From: DATMNI01 sp035570275
GTDB taxonomy: Bacteria; Acidobacteriota; Terriglobia; Bryobacterales; Bryobacteraceae
Direction: 5' to 3'
DNA length: 6,262 nt
Assembly: GCA_035570275.1 (NCBI GenBank)
Contig: DATMNI010000333.1
Location: forward strand, 1-6,262
Of the stretch, positions 1-5,447 are shown piece by piece (position 1 is the first letter of the stretch; each line of letters starts with the position of its first letter). The translations under genes and the position numbers were made by a program. The notes beneath the pieces are model-generated. The model was not told the DNA's origin and searched no databases. It worked only from the letters and a program-made list of their open reading frames with translations.

Positions 1-2
1 TC

Positions 3-974
3 GGGGGCGGCATCTATTACGCGCGCACGCCGGGCCTGGATTTCGCAAGCACCCGTTCGACCAATGGTTCGGTAGGCCAGTCGATTTTCGAGGCTTCCTT
101 CTTTAACGGCTTCGGCGTGACGCCGCCGGCTTACGACCAACTGATTCCTAACGCCAGCAACCTTCCGCCCAGCGATCCGCAAGTGTACGTAACCGACAAG
201 AACTTCGTCAACCCACGCACCTACACGTGGGCGCTGACGGTGGAACAGGCGTTGACCGACACCCTGAAATTCACAGCCGCTTTCACCTATGCCAAGGGCG
301 TTCACGGCAGCCGTTTCGTGGACCGCAACGACCCCGTCTTCGGTGGCGTCTGGAACACCGGTCTGGGCGCCGACAAGACCAACGGCCTCGGGCAGTTGAC
401 CACGCTCGAAAGTTCCGCCAAATCGCTCTTCCGGGGCGTTACGCTGGGCTTGCAGAAACAGTTTTCGCGGCACTTCCAGTTCCAGATGAACTACCAGCTT
501 TCGGAGGATCTGGCCGACGACGACAACGAACGCGATCCATTCACTTACCGCTATGCCGTGGCCAACAACTTCAAGCCGGACTATGGCTTCTCAGACCGCA
601 TGGAACGCCACCGCTTCAACGCCTTCGGCCTGTGGCAGGCGCCGTGGGGCATCGAGTTTTCTCCGCTCGTCAGTTTCCATACGCCGCAGCCCATCTCCGT
701 GGCGAACAGGGTGCTGGCCAACGGGTACATCGTCAACCGCAACACCCTGTGGAAGGACAACACCTTCTTCGCGATCGATTTCCGCGCCGACAAGAACTTC
801 AAGCTCAGCGAGCGCTTCAAGCTGCAAGCCATCGTGGACGCCTTTAACGTGACCAACCGTGCCAACCCCAAGCACCCCGAAACTACCACCCTGCTATTCA
901 ATTTCGATGGCACGGTGCAGAGCGGCCTGGGCGACCCAAGGCAGGCCCAACTCGGCTTGCGGCTGCTGTTCTAG
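3..974 (+). CDS. TonB-dependent receptor, C-terminal barrel part (5'-truncated by window edge)
   Basis: This is the last 323 residues of an outer-membrane receptor whose start lies outside the window. The frame is open from base 3, so the GTG at 117 is an internal valine codon and not the start. The protein has alternating aromatic/polar strands typical of a 22-strand barrel: NPRTYTWALTVEQAL, a KFTAAFTYAKGVHGS strand, SLFRGVTLGLQKQFSRHF, FQMNYQLSEDL and LQAIVDAFNVTNRANP. It ends in QLGLRLLF with a terminal phenylalanine, the usual signal for BAM-mediated insertion. The NPR...W..(G/V)E strand and the DAFNVTN(R/H) segment near the end are familiar from the large acidobacterial receptors that carry an N-terminal carboxypeptidase-regulatory (Cna-B-like) domain and a plug. 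That N-terminal part cannot be seen here. The likely role is TonB-powered uptake of a large substrate across the outer membrane; the substrate cannot be told. The HAD gene follows 24 nt after the stop. Confidence 0.86.
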   Translation, partial: GGGIYYARTPGLDFASTRSTNGSVGQSIFEASFFNGFGVTPPAYDQLIPNASNLPPSDPQVYVTDKNFVNPRTYTWALTVEQALTDTLKFTAAFTYAKGVHGSRFVDRNDPVFGGVWNTGLGADKTNGLGQLTTLESSAKSLFRGVTLGLQKQFSRHFQFQMNYQLSEDLADDDNERDPFTYRYAVANNFKPDYGFSDRMERHRFNAFGLWQAPWGIEFSPLVSFHTPQPISVANRVLANGYIVNRNTLWKDNTFFAIDFRADKNFKLSERFKLQAIVDAFNVTNRANPKHPETTTLLFNFDGTVQSGLGDPRQAQLGLRLLF

Positions 975-993
975 GGTGAGGCCGGGCCATTAC

Positions 994-1050
994 CACGGTT
1001 GGCTTCACACGGTTTGCTTCAACACGGCTTAATCACCACGGTCTGTTTCG
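994..1050 (+). repeat. Four degenerate 14-15 nt tandem repeats across the HAD gene start
   Basis: CACGG recurs at 994, 1008, 1023 and 1037, a regular 14-15-14 nt period. The first two units are close copies (CACGGTTGGCTTCA, then CACGGTTTGCTTCAA). The third (CACGGCTTAATCAC) and fourth (CACGGTCTGTTTCG) are more diverged. The array runs from the receptor-HAD gap into the codons just before the DxD motif, and both candidate TTG starts (999 and 1014) lie in it. Confidence 0.6.
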
Positions 1051-1658
1051 ATTGGGACGGCACGCTGTGCGATTCCAGCGCCGCCGGCATGAGGGCGTTT
1101 CAGAAGTCGTTGGCGGAGTTCGGCATCGGGTTTACGGAGGCGGAATACCGGGGAATCTACACGCCGCGGTGGCACCGTATGTATGAGGCCTTCGGACTGC
1201 CCCCGGATTCGTGGCAGCGGGCCGACGAGCGATGGCTTCACCACTATCAGGGCGAAGAGCCCTCACTGCTCCCCGGTGCAGCCGATCTGCTGGCCGCGCT
1301 CGAACGCGGCGCCATTCGCATGGGCCTGGTTTCCAGCGGAACCCGCAGCCGGGTAGTTCTGGAACTGGAACGCCTTGGCCTTAGCCATGTGTTTCAGGCC
1401 GTGGTCTGCAACGAAGATGTGGCACAGAAGAAACCCGATCCCGAAGGGCTCACGCGGGCCATGGCTCTGCTGGGGGCCGGCCCGGAGGACTGCTGCTTCG
1501 TGGGCGATACCGCCGAAGACGTTCAGATGGGAAAGAGCGCGCGGGTGTTTACGATCGGAGTTCGAACCAAGGACGTGGATTGCGCAAAGTTGGAGGTGTG
1601 CGGGCCGGATGTGATGATCGATCGCATTGGCGACCTGGCGGTGGTGTTGGGGATTTAG
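999..1658 (+). CDS. HAD-superfamily hydrolase, phosphoglycolate-phosphatase-like (subfamily IA)
   Basis: This is a cytosolic Mg-dependent phosphatase of the haloacid-dehalogenase superfamily. With the TTG start at 999 (219 aa) all four motifs are present. Motif I is FDWDGTLCDSS with D18 as nucleophile and D20 as acid/base. Motif II is GLVSSGTR around S112. Motif III is the KKPDP lysine K145. Motif IV is GDTAEDV with D170 and D174. Between motifs I and II lies a helical C1 cap (about residues 27-95), which marks subfamily IA, the group of Gph-type phosphoglycolate phosphatases and beta-phosphoglucomutases. The substrate is not decidable from sequence. The start is uncertain: there is no ATG or GTG between the receptor stop and motif I, only TTG at 999 or TTG at 1014, and neither has a clear Shine-Dalgarno. 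Starting at 1014 leaves 12 residues before D18, a more usual HAD N-terminus. The gene is in the receptor's frame 24 nt past its stop, so coupled translation is possible. Confidence 0.85.
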   Translation: MASHGLLQHGLITTVCFDWDGTLCDSSAAGMRAFQKSLAEFGIGFTEAEYRGIYTPRWHRMYEAFGLPPDSWQRADERWLHHYQGEEPSLLPGAADLLAALERGAIRMGLVSSGTRSRVVLELERLGLSHVFQAVVCNEDVAQKKPDPEGLTRAMALLGAGPEDCCFVGDTAEDVQMGKSARVFTIGVRTKDVDCAKLEVCGPDVMIDRIGDLAVVLGI

Positions 1659-1727
1659 TCGAGGCAAAGTTATCCAAACTCCATCCGACGCCACGCCGCC
1701 ACACTCCACACGGAAGGGCAGTTCGCA

Positions 1728-2227
1728 TCACGGTGGCACAGGCCTTTCGGACCGTGCGCTTTCTACCGCGCCGTTGATTTGCCGAATACCCGCGCGCATC
1801 GGGCTCGCCGATCCAAAGAATCCGAAGCCGGTCTTCACCCAGGAGGAGACGTGTATTCTCGCAATCGCAGTTTCGGGAAGCCCCATCACCCAACAACTCA
1901 CGTACCCCTCATCGGTCAACTTGATTTCGCCGGGCTTCCAACTCAACGAATCGCAAATGCCGCCCACGACGATCTCGCTCGAAACCGCCGGAGCATCCAC
2001 CGCGATTCGCTGAGGCTGGCTGAAGCCGTTGCTGTTAAGCCGTAACCTAACAGGGTGCCACCCGCTGGCGGTTCCGGGCGGAAGAGACGGAAGTTTGCCA
2101 TATACAGGCCGTTCTCTTCGAGCCGCACAGGCACGGCTGGCGCGCTGAATTCGCCCACTTCCAGGCACAGGTCTTCCCGCGAGAGACTCTGTTCAGCGCT
2201 GCTGCAAACGATCTCGGGCGGAGTTGC
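1728..2227 (-). pseudogene. Frameshifted, 5'-truncated fragment of an Ig-like/beta-sandwich-type domain protein
   Basis: Read on the minus strand, this stretch makes one sensible protein only if three single-base indels are repaired. From 2227 the frame reads ATPPEIVCSS, then LCLEVGEFSAPAVPVRLEEN and GLYMANFRL. Near 2085 one base is missing and the text continues in the next frame as LPPGTASGWHPVRLRL, RIAVDAPAVSSEIVVGGICD, SLSWKPGEIKL and SCWVMGLPET. Near 1866 a base of GCG(G)AT is missing and the text resumes as ADCENTRLLLGEDRLRILWI, GEPDARGY. Near 1785 an extra T/A returns it to RQINGAV, ending at the TGA at 1728. The roughly 155-residue product has the alternating pattern of Ig/IPT-like beta-sandwich domains found at the ends of acidobacterial surface or uncharacterised proteins. 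That resemblance is from memory and the function is unknown. No start codon or ribosome site is present and the 5' part is missing, so it appears to be a dead tail. Sequencing errors would be an alternative cause of the shifts but would not explain the missing 5' end. Confidence 0.6.
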
Positions 2228-4879
2228 TCATTCATAGCGCAGTGCGTGAATCGGGTCAATTCGCGACGCGCGCCACGCGGGAACATAGCCCGCCACCAGC
2301 ACCGCCAGCACCAGCAGCACGGTGGCCGCACCGGTGATTGCGTGCGCATCCGCCTTCATGTCGAAAAACAAGCTGGAAGCGTAGCGGGCCGCGGCCAGAG
2401 CGCAGGGAGCGCCGGCGGCGGCGCCGATTCCGGTCATCAGTAAAGTTTCGCGGGTCACCAGCCACAAGACCTGGCCGCGCCGCGCCCCCAGCGCCATGCG
2501 GATGCCGATTTCACTGGTCCTTCGCGCCACCGAGTACGCCACCACGCCATACAGCCCCAGGCACGCCAGCAAGACCGCGAGCAGGCCGAAGAATCCCGAG
2601 ACCGTTGCCAGCAGCCGCTCCCGGACCAGAGCCTCGTCCACCTGCACCTCCATCGTGCTCATGCGTTCGATGGGGATCGCGGAGTCCAGCGCGGCAACCT
2701 CGCGGCGGGCGACATCCAACAGGCTCGCCGGGTCGGCAGCCGTGCGCACCAGCACCGTCATCGCTCCCACACCTTGCTGCGCATAAGGCGTGTAGACAAT
2801 GCGCGGCGCGTCCTCCCGAATCTTGTCGTATCGGGCGTCCCGGACCACTCCCACAATCTCCAGGTCGCCGCTGCGATCTGCCCGGCCGAAGCCCAGCCGC
2901 GCCCCAATCGGGTCGCGTCCCGCGAACCACGCCCTGGAGACGGATTCATTGATAATCGCCACTTTCGGCGCCTGGGCGGTATCCCGGTTGCTGAAAACCC
3001 GGCCGCGCACCAGACTGGTTCCCATGGTCCGAAAGAAGTCGGGGTTGACGTCGGTCACGCCCGGCGACATCTGTTCGCCTGGCCGCGGTTGATAGCCCTG
3101 AACCGAGACCAGTTGGTGATAACCAATGCTCAGTGGCCGCTTGCTGGAAAGGCCGATGGACATCACAGCCGGCAGTCGGCGAAGCCGCTCTGCCAGATCG
3201 CTGTAGAGCGCCGCCGCTCGCTGCGAAGTGTATCCGGCGGGTCTCGGATTCAGGGAGAACAGCAGCACGTGGTCGCGGTCAAAGCCGGCATCCATGTGAC
3301 GCATGTTCCACAAATCCGTGGCGAACAATCCCGCCCCCATGAGCAATACCAATGACAGGGCAACCTGCGCGATCACCAGCAGCTTGCCGAGAGTGAGACG
3401 CGGCCCTGTATCGCGATCCGTTTTCTGCGCCAGTGCCGGGCTGAGTTGCACCTTGCTGGTGTGGATGGCTGGTATCAGCCCGAACAGCACCGCCGAAAGC
3501 AAGGATGCTGCGGCGGTGAACGCCAGCATTCGCAGGTTGGGCGACAGGTTGAGAGCAACCGGCAGCGCGGAAGTTACCATCATGCGGTAGAGAACGTTGC
3601 TGCCCGCCCATGCCAGGCCGATTCCCAGAAGGCCGCCCAAGAGCGAGACCAGCAGGCTCTCGGTCAGCAATTGCTGAATGATGCGGCCGCGCTGCGCCCC
3701 TATGGCCAGGCGCAACGCAATCTCGCGGCGCCGGGCGGCGGCACGCGAAAGCAGCAGGCCCGCGATATTGGCACATGCGATCAACAGCACCACGCCCACC
3801 GTCGCCATCAGCACCCGCAGCGAAGGCGCAAACTGCATGCGCAGCGTGGACCGGCCCCCTGTCGCTGCCGGAAACAAATGAAGCGCATGGCTGTTCAGGA
3901 AACGAGGCGCCGCGGAGGTGTTGAAGAGCTCCGCCACCACACGGGGGTAGAGCAGTTGCAGTTCCTGCCGCGCCTGGGCCAGGCTCACGCCAGGCCGCAG
4001 CCGGCCCATAACCTGCACCCAGTAGTTATCGCGGGCTTGCAGGATGTTCGGATACGAAAAGATCCTGCCGTAGGTCGAAAAAGGAAGCAGCAAGTCCGGC
4101 GCATTTCCAGCCAGCACACCGAAAAACTCACGCGGAGCCACACCGGCCACAGTGAACGGAACGCCATTGATCGTGACCTGTTTGCCGATCGCCTGGGCAT
4201 CGCGTCCGAAACGCCGCTGCCAGTAGGCGTAGCTGATCGCTGCCGCGGGCGCGCTGGCGGGGCCGTCGTCATCCTCGGCGATGCTTCGTCCGGCGAGGGC
4301 CTTTACGCCCAGCGCGGAAAAGTATCCGCCCGAAACAAATTCCGCGGTCGCCAGTTGGCCGTGGCCGTCGGCCACCACGTCCAGGCCATCCACATCGCAA
4401 TAGGCGAACACGCCCGCGAAGGCGCGGTTGTGATTGCGCAACTGTTCGAACAACGGGTAAGAGAACGCGATTTCCCGGTCGCTGCCGGAGAGGCTGAACC
4501 GCACCAGTTGGGTGGGTTCCCGGACCGGCAGTTCCTGGAACAGCAGCGCATCCGCCAGACTGAAGATGGCTGTGTTGGCGCCAATTCCAAAGGCCAGCGA
4601 CAAAACTGCCGCCGCCGCGAAACCCGGGCTCCTCCGCAGCGCGCGGGCTGCATAGCGCAGGTCTTGCGCCAGCCTGTCCGGCGTCGCCCATCGCCACAGC
4701 GAACGGACGTTCTCCTTCACCAGAGTTGTATTCCCGAAGGCCCGCTGTGCGGCCCGGCGCGCGGCTTCGGGCGGCAGGCCATCTGCCTGCAGATCCTCCG
4801 CCGCGAGTTCAAGATGCTCGCGCAGTTCGCGGTCCAGGTCCGCTTCGCGCCGCCGCCAGCCGCGTTTGAAAAAGCCCAT
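2228..4879 (-). CDS. ADOP-family ABC permease (MacB/FtsX-like, duplicated orphan permease)
   Basis: This is an 883-residue inner-membrane protein of the MacB/FtsX permease type in the duplicated form typical of Acidobacteriota. Residues 1-70 form the charged soluble prefix (EADLDREL, ALRRSPGF just before the membrane). Transmembrane segment 1 is at about 87-112, followed by a large periplasmic MacB core domain (about 120-350). Segments 2-4 lie at about 355-378, 403-430 and 452-472. A second half then repeats the plan: segment 5 at 498-520, periplasmic part 525-755, and segments 6-8 at 758-783, 806-832 and 846-866. Both halves carry the FtsX cytoplasmic signature (RRREIALRLAIGAQRGR near 384 and RRTSEIGIRMALGARRG near 786), and the end PAWRASRIDPIHALRYE is classic. 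No ATPase gene is adjacent, hence 'orphan'. It may be a mechanotransmission or export component; the substrate is unknown. I chose the ATG at 4879, not the GTG at 4930, because GGAAGGAGA sits 6 nt upstream, MGFFKRGWRRR is a typical ADOP start, and the longer form would run through the operator. Confidence 0.93.
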   Translation of the reverse strand: MGFFKRGWRRREADLDRELREHLELAAEDLQADGLPPEAARRAAQRAFGNTTLVKENVRSLWRWATPDRLAQDLRYAARALRRSPGFAAAAVLSLAFGIGANTAIFSLADALLFQELPVREPTQLVRFSLSGSDREIAFSYPLFEQLRNHNRAFAGVFAYCDVDGLDVVADGHGQLATAEFVSGGYFSALGVKALAGRSIAEDDDGPASAPAAAISYAYWQRRFGRDAQAIGKQVTINGVPFTVAGVAPREFFGVLAGNAPDLLLPFSTYGRIFSYPNILQARDNYWVQVMGRLRPGVSLAQARQELQLLYPRVVAELFNTSAAPRFLNSHALHLFPAATGGRSTLRMQFAPSLRVLMATVGVVLLIACANIAGLLLSRAAARRREIALRLAIGAQRGRIIQQLLTESLLVSLLGGLLGIGLAWAGSNVLYRMMVTSALPVALNLSPNLRMLAFTAAASLLSAVLFGLIPAIHTSKVQLSPALAQKTDRDTGPRLTLGKLLVIAQVALSLVLLMGAGLFATDLWNMRHMDAGFDRDHVLLFSLNPRPAGYTSQRAAALYSDLAERLRRLPAVMSIGLSSKRPLSIGYHQLVSVQGYQPRPGEQMSPGVTDVNPDFFRTMGTSLVRGRVFSNRDTAQAPKVAIINESVSRAWFAGRDPIGARLGFGRADRSGDLEIVGVVRDARYDKIREDAPRIVYTPYAQQGVGAMTVLVRTAADPASLLDVARREVAALDSAIPIERMSTMEVQVDEALVRERLLATVSGFFGLLAVLLACLGLYGVVAYSVARRTSEIGIRMALGARRGQVLWLVTRETLLMTGIGAAAGAPCALAAARYASSLFFDMKADAHAITGAATVLLVLAVLVAGYVPAWRASRIDPIHALRYE

Positions 4880-4885
4880 CTTCGG

Positions 4886-4894
4886 TCTCCTTCC
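4886..4894 (-). promoter_or_regulatory. Ribosome binding site of the ADOP permease
   Basis: On the minus strand GGAAGGAGA ends 6 nt before the ATG at 4879. It is the only strong Shine-Dalgarno near the 5' end of this frame and decides the start against the GTG at 4930. Confidence 0.8.
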
Positions 4895-4904
4895 CTGCAA
4901 GGTT

Positions 4905-4951
4905 GGTAGATATTCTACCCTACAATTCACTACAAGGGTAGACGCACTACC
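4905..4951 (-). promoter_or_regulatory. Composite operator: two 15-bp palindromes flanking two TTGTAG boxes
   Basis: On the plus strand GGTAGATATTCTACC (4905-4919) is a perfect inverted repeat (6-bp arms, 3-nt centre). GGTAGACGCACTACC (4937-4951) is the same palindrome with one arm mismatch. They start 32 bp apart, close to three helical turns. Between them, on the minus strand, TTGTAG occurs twice with a 10-bp step (4935-4930 and 4925-4920). The arms also cross-pair: TCTACCC at 4914-4920 with GGGTAGA at 4936-4942. The block lies 26-72 bp upstream of the ADOP start codon, where a dimeric winged-helix repressor (for example PadR or BlaI/MecI type) would be expected to act. No regulator gene is in the window. 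A convincing -35/-10 pair was not found; TAGAAT at 4917-4912 is the best -10-like hexamer and lies inside the proximal palindrome. Confidence 0.6.
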
Positions 4952-4970
4952 ATCGAAGCGGTTAGGAGGA

Positions 4971-4987
4971 GCAGACTCTCAGTCTGC
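4971..4987. repeat. Perfect 7-bp inverted repeat (hairpin)
   Basis: GCAGACT-CTC-AGTCTGC forms a 7-bp perfect stem with a 3-nt loop. No T-tract follows on either strand, so it does not look like an intrinsic terminator. It lies in the 5' flank of the group II intron, 33 nt before the insertion site, and could be a dispersed palindromic element or part of the intron's target. Confidence 0.6.
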
Positions 4988-5007
4988 TATGTCCGGATTT
5001 CCGCAAA

Positions 5008-5020
5008 GATGGGACAGACG
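5008..5020 (+). other. Intron-binding sites IBS2 and IBS1 in the 5' exon
   Basis: Directly before the intron, GATGGG (5008-5013, IBS2) and CAGACG (5015-5020, IBS1) are separated by one base. They pair with TCCATC at 5085-5090 (five Watson-Crick pairs and one G-U) and CGTCTG at 5204-5209 (six Watson-Crick pairs) inside the intron. Two hexamers in the right order, abutting GTGCG, fix the 5' boundary at 5020/5021. Confidence 0.7.
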
Positions 5021-5084
5021 GTGCGCCGGGATAAACCGGCATGCAATAAGGAATGAAAGAGTCCGACAGGAAAGGAGCAGCGAA

Positions 5085-5090
5085 TCCATC
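5085..5090 (+). other. EBS2 of the group II intron
   Basis: TCCATC in domain I, just 5' of the CCTG/CAGG helix, is complementary to GATGGG at 5008-5013, the proposed IBS2. It sits in single-stranded context between helices, as expected for an exon-binding loop. Confidence 0.6.
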
Positions 5091-5198
5091 CTGACCCCGA
5101 GTCTTGCGGGCGCATCGCGAGGTGCGGTCCGAAGCGTAGACAGGGGCAGGGACGGGCATGGTATTGAGCTTCGAAAACCACGAACTGAGGTCGCCGAC

Positions 5199-5226
5199 CC
5201 TGTCGTCTGAAGGAGAAGGCAACAGG
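5199..5226 (+). other. EBS1 stem-loop of the group II intron
   Basis: CCTGT (5199-5203) pairs with ACAGG (5222-5226) and closes an 18-nt loop. The first six loop bases, CGTCTG (5204-5209), are exactly complementary to CAGACG immediately before the intron. A lower stem (GTCG 5190-5193 with CGAC 5233-5236, CCAC 5178-5181 with GTGG 5242-5245) extends the arm. This is the expected geometry of the terminal EBS1 loop of domain I, with the following bases in the place of delta/EBS3. Confidence 0.68.
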
Positions 5227-5272
5227 AGGAGCCGACTGGTTGTGGCGGAGGGCAGCTCTCAATGGATGGCAC

Positions 5273-5306
5273 GAGCCGTGTGACTGGAGACAGTCACGCA
5301 CGGTTC
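5273..5306 (+). ncRNA. Group II intron domain V (catalytic hairpin)
   Basis: The hairpin is exactly 34 nt, the canonical domain V length. GAGCCGTG (5273-5280) pairs with CACGGTTC (5299-5306). TGACTG (5281-5286) pairs with CAGTCA (5291-5296) around a GAGA tetraloop (5287-5290), leaving the two-base bulge CG (5297-5298) on the 3' side. The catalytic triad AGC is intact at 5274-5276 and G5275 faces U5305 in the conserved G-U pair. All the landmarks needed for catalysis are present. Confidence 0.92.
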
Positions 5307-5309
5307 TGT

Positions 5310-5343
5310 GAGAGGCTCGGGGTGAAATTCCCCGGGCCTACTC
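5310..5343 (+). ncRNA. Group II intron domain VI with bulged branch-point A
   Basis: GAG (5310-5312) pairs with CTC (5341-5343), A5313 with T5339, and GGCTCGGGG (5314-5322) with CCCCGGGCC (5330-5338, one U-G). The loop is TGAAATT. A single unpaired A5340 remains on the 3' strand, the position of the branch-point adenosine whose 2'-OH attacks the 5' splice site. Confidence 0.88.
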
Positions 5344-5346
5344 GGC

Positions 5347-5366
5347 GGTGCGAGGCAACTCGCATC
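5347..5366 (+). repeat. Hairpin directly after the intron
   Basis: TGCGAG (5349-5354), loop GCAA, CTCGCA (5359-5364) form a 6-bp perfect stem with a GNRA-type tetraloop. G5348-T5365 and G5347-C5366 extend it to 8 bp. It touches the inferred 3' intron end. It may be 3' exon sequence, or a 3' extension of the intron such as is known for some introns whose splice site lies beyond domain VI. It lacks a T-tract, so it is not a typical terminator. Confidence 0.5.
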
Positions 5367-5386
5367 CCTACCGCAACATCGGGTTG

Positions 5387-5430
5387 TGTCGTCTGTCGTC
5401 TGCCTTTTGTCGTCTCCCGTCCGTCGTCTG
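5387..5430. repeat. Short interrupted TCGTCTG repeats
   Basis: TGTCGTCTG (5387-5395) and TCGTCTG (5396-5402) are in tandem, followed by TGTCGTCTC (5408-5416) and CGTCGTCTG (5422-5430). The rest of the gap down to the Nudix stop (5431-5447) shows no gene or clear terminator. The same CGTCTG core is the intron's EBS1. Confidence 0.6.
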
Positions 5431-5447
5431 TTGGTATGGGCCCTCGG

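Larger units (their letters stand above)
5021..5346 (+). mobile_element. Group II intron, ORF-less and internally shortened (about 326 nt)
   Basis: The element starts with the group II consensus GTGCG at 5021 and ends in a complete domain V (5273-5306) plus domain VI with bulged A5340. The 3' end is placed at 5346 by the usual distance of six nucleotides after the branch-point A; it ends CTCGGC, where AY is more common. Domain I can be traced by pairing. GCCGG 5025-5029 pairs with CCGGC 5036-5040. CCTG/CCCC 5090-5098 pairs with GGGG/CAGG 5143-5150. GTCT 5101-5104 pairs with AGAC 5138-5141. GCATC-GCGA-GGTGC 5112-5125 has a GNRA tetraloop. ATTGAG 5163-5168 pairs with CTCAAT 5258-5263 and encloses the EBS1 stem. 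Only nine nucleotides remain between that outer helix and domain V, so domains II, III and the ORF-bearing IV seem absent and no reverse transcriptase or maturase is encoded. It is therefore probably a non-autonomous derivative needing protein in trans, or a fossil. It is antisense to the permease and Nudix genes, so it interrupts no visible gene. Domain-level modelling is by eye. Confidence 0.82.

Noticed and set aside
117..119. GTG as start of the receptor gene
   Set aside because: The frame is open upstream to base 3 with receptor-like residues (GGIYYARTPGL), and a 285-residue receptor would lack its plug and most strands.
1728..2168. 146-codon minus-strand open frame as an intact gene
   Set aside because: Its first 25 or so residues are out-of-frame noise, while the sensible text in that stretch is in another frame. 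It is part of the frameshifted remnant.
3446..4909. Long plus-strand open frame of 487 codons opposite the permease
   Set aside because: It is antisense to a clear ADOP gene, is rich in Arg/Gln/His as expected for a shadow of high-GC coding, and shows no domain.
4880..4930. GTG at 4930 as permease start (900 aa)
   Set aside because: The extra 17 residues would be encoded by the operator and the Shine-Dalgarno, and the ATG at 4879 has a good ribosome site and the family-typical N-terminus.
4971..4987. Intrinsic terminator at the 7-bp hairpin
   Set aside because: No T-run follows on either strand and no gene ends next to it.
4965..5232. Shared 9-mer AGGAGGAGC at 4965 and 5224
   Set aside because: Short and purine-rich; expected by chance and not aligned with any element boundary.
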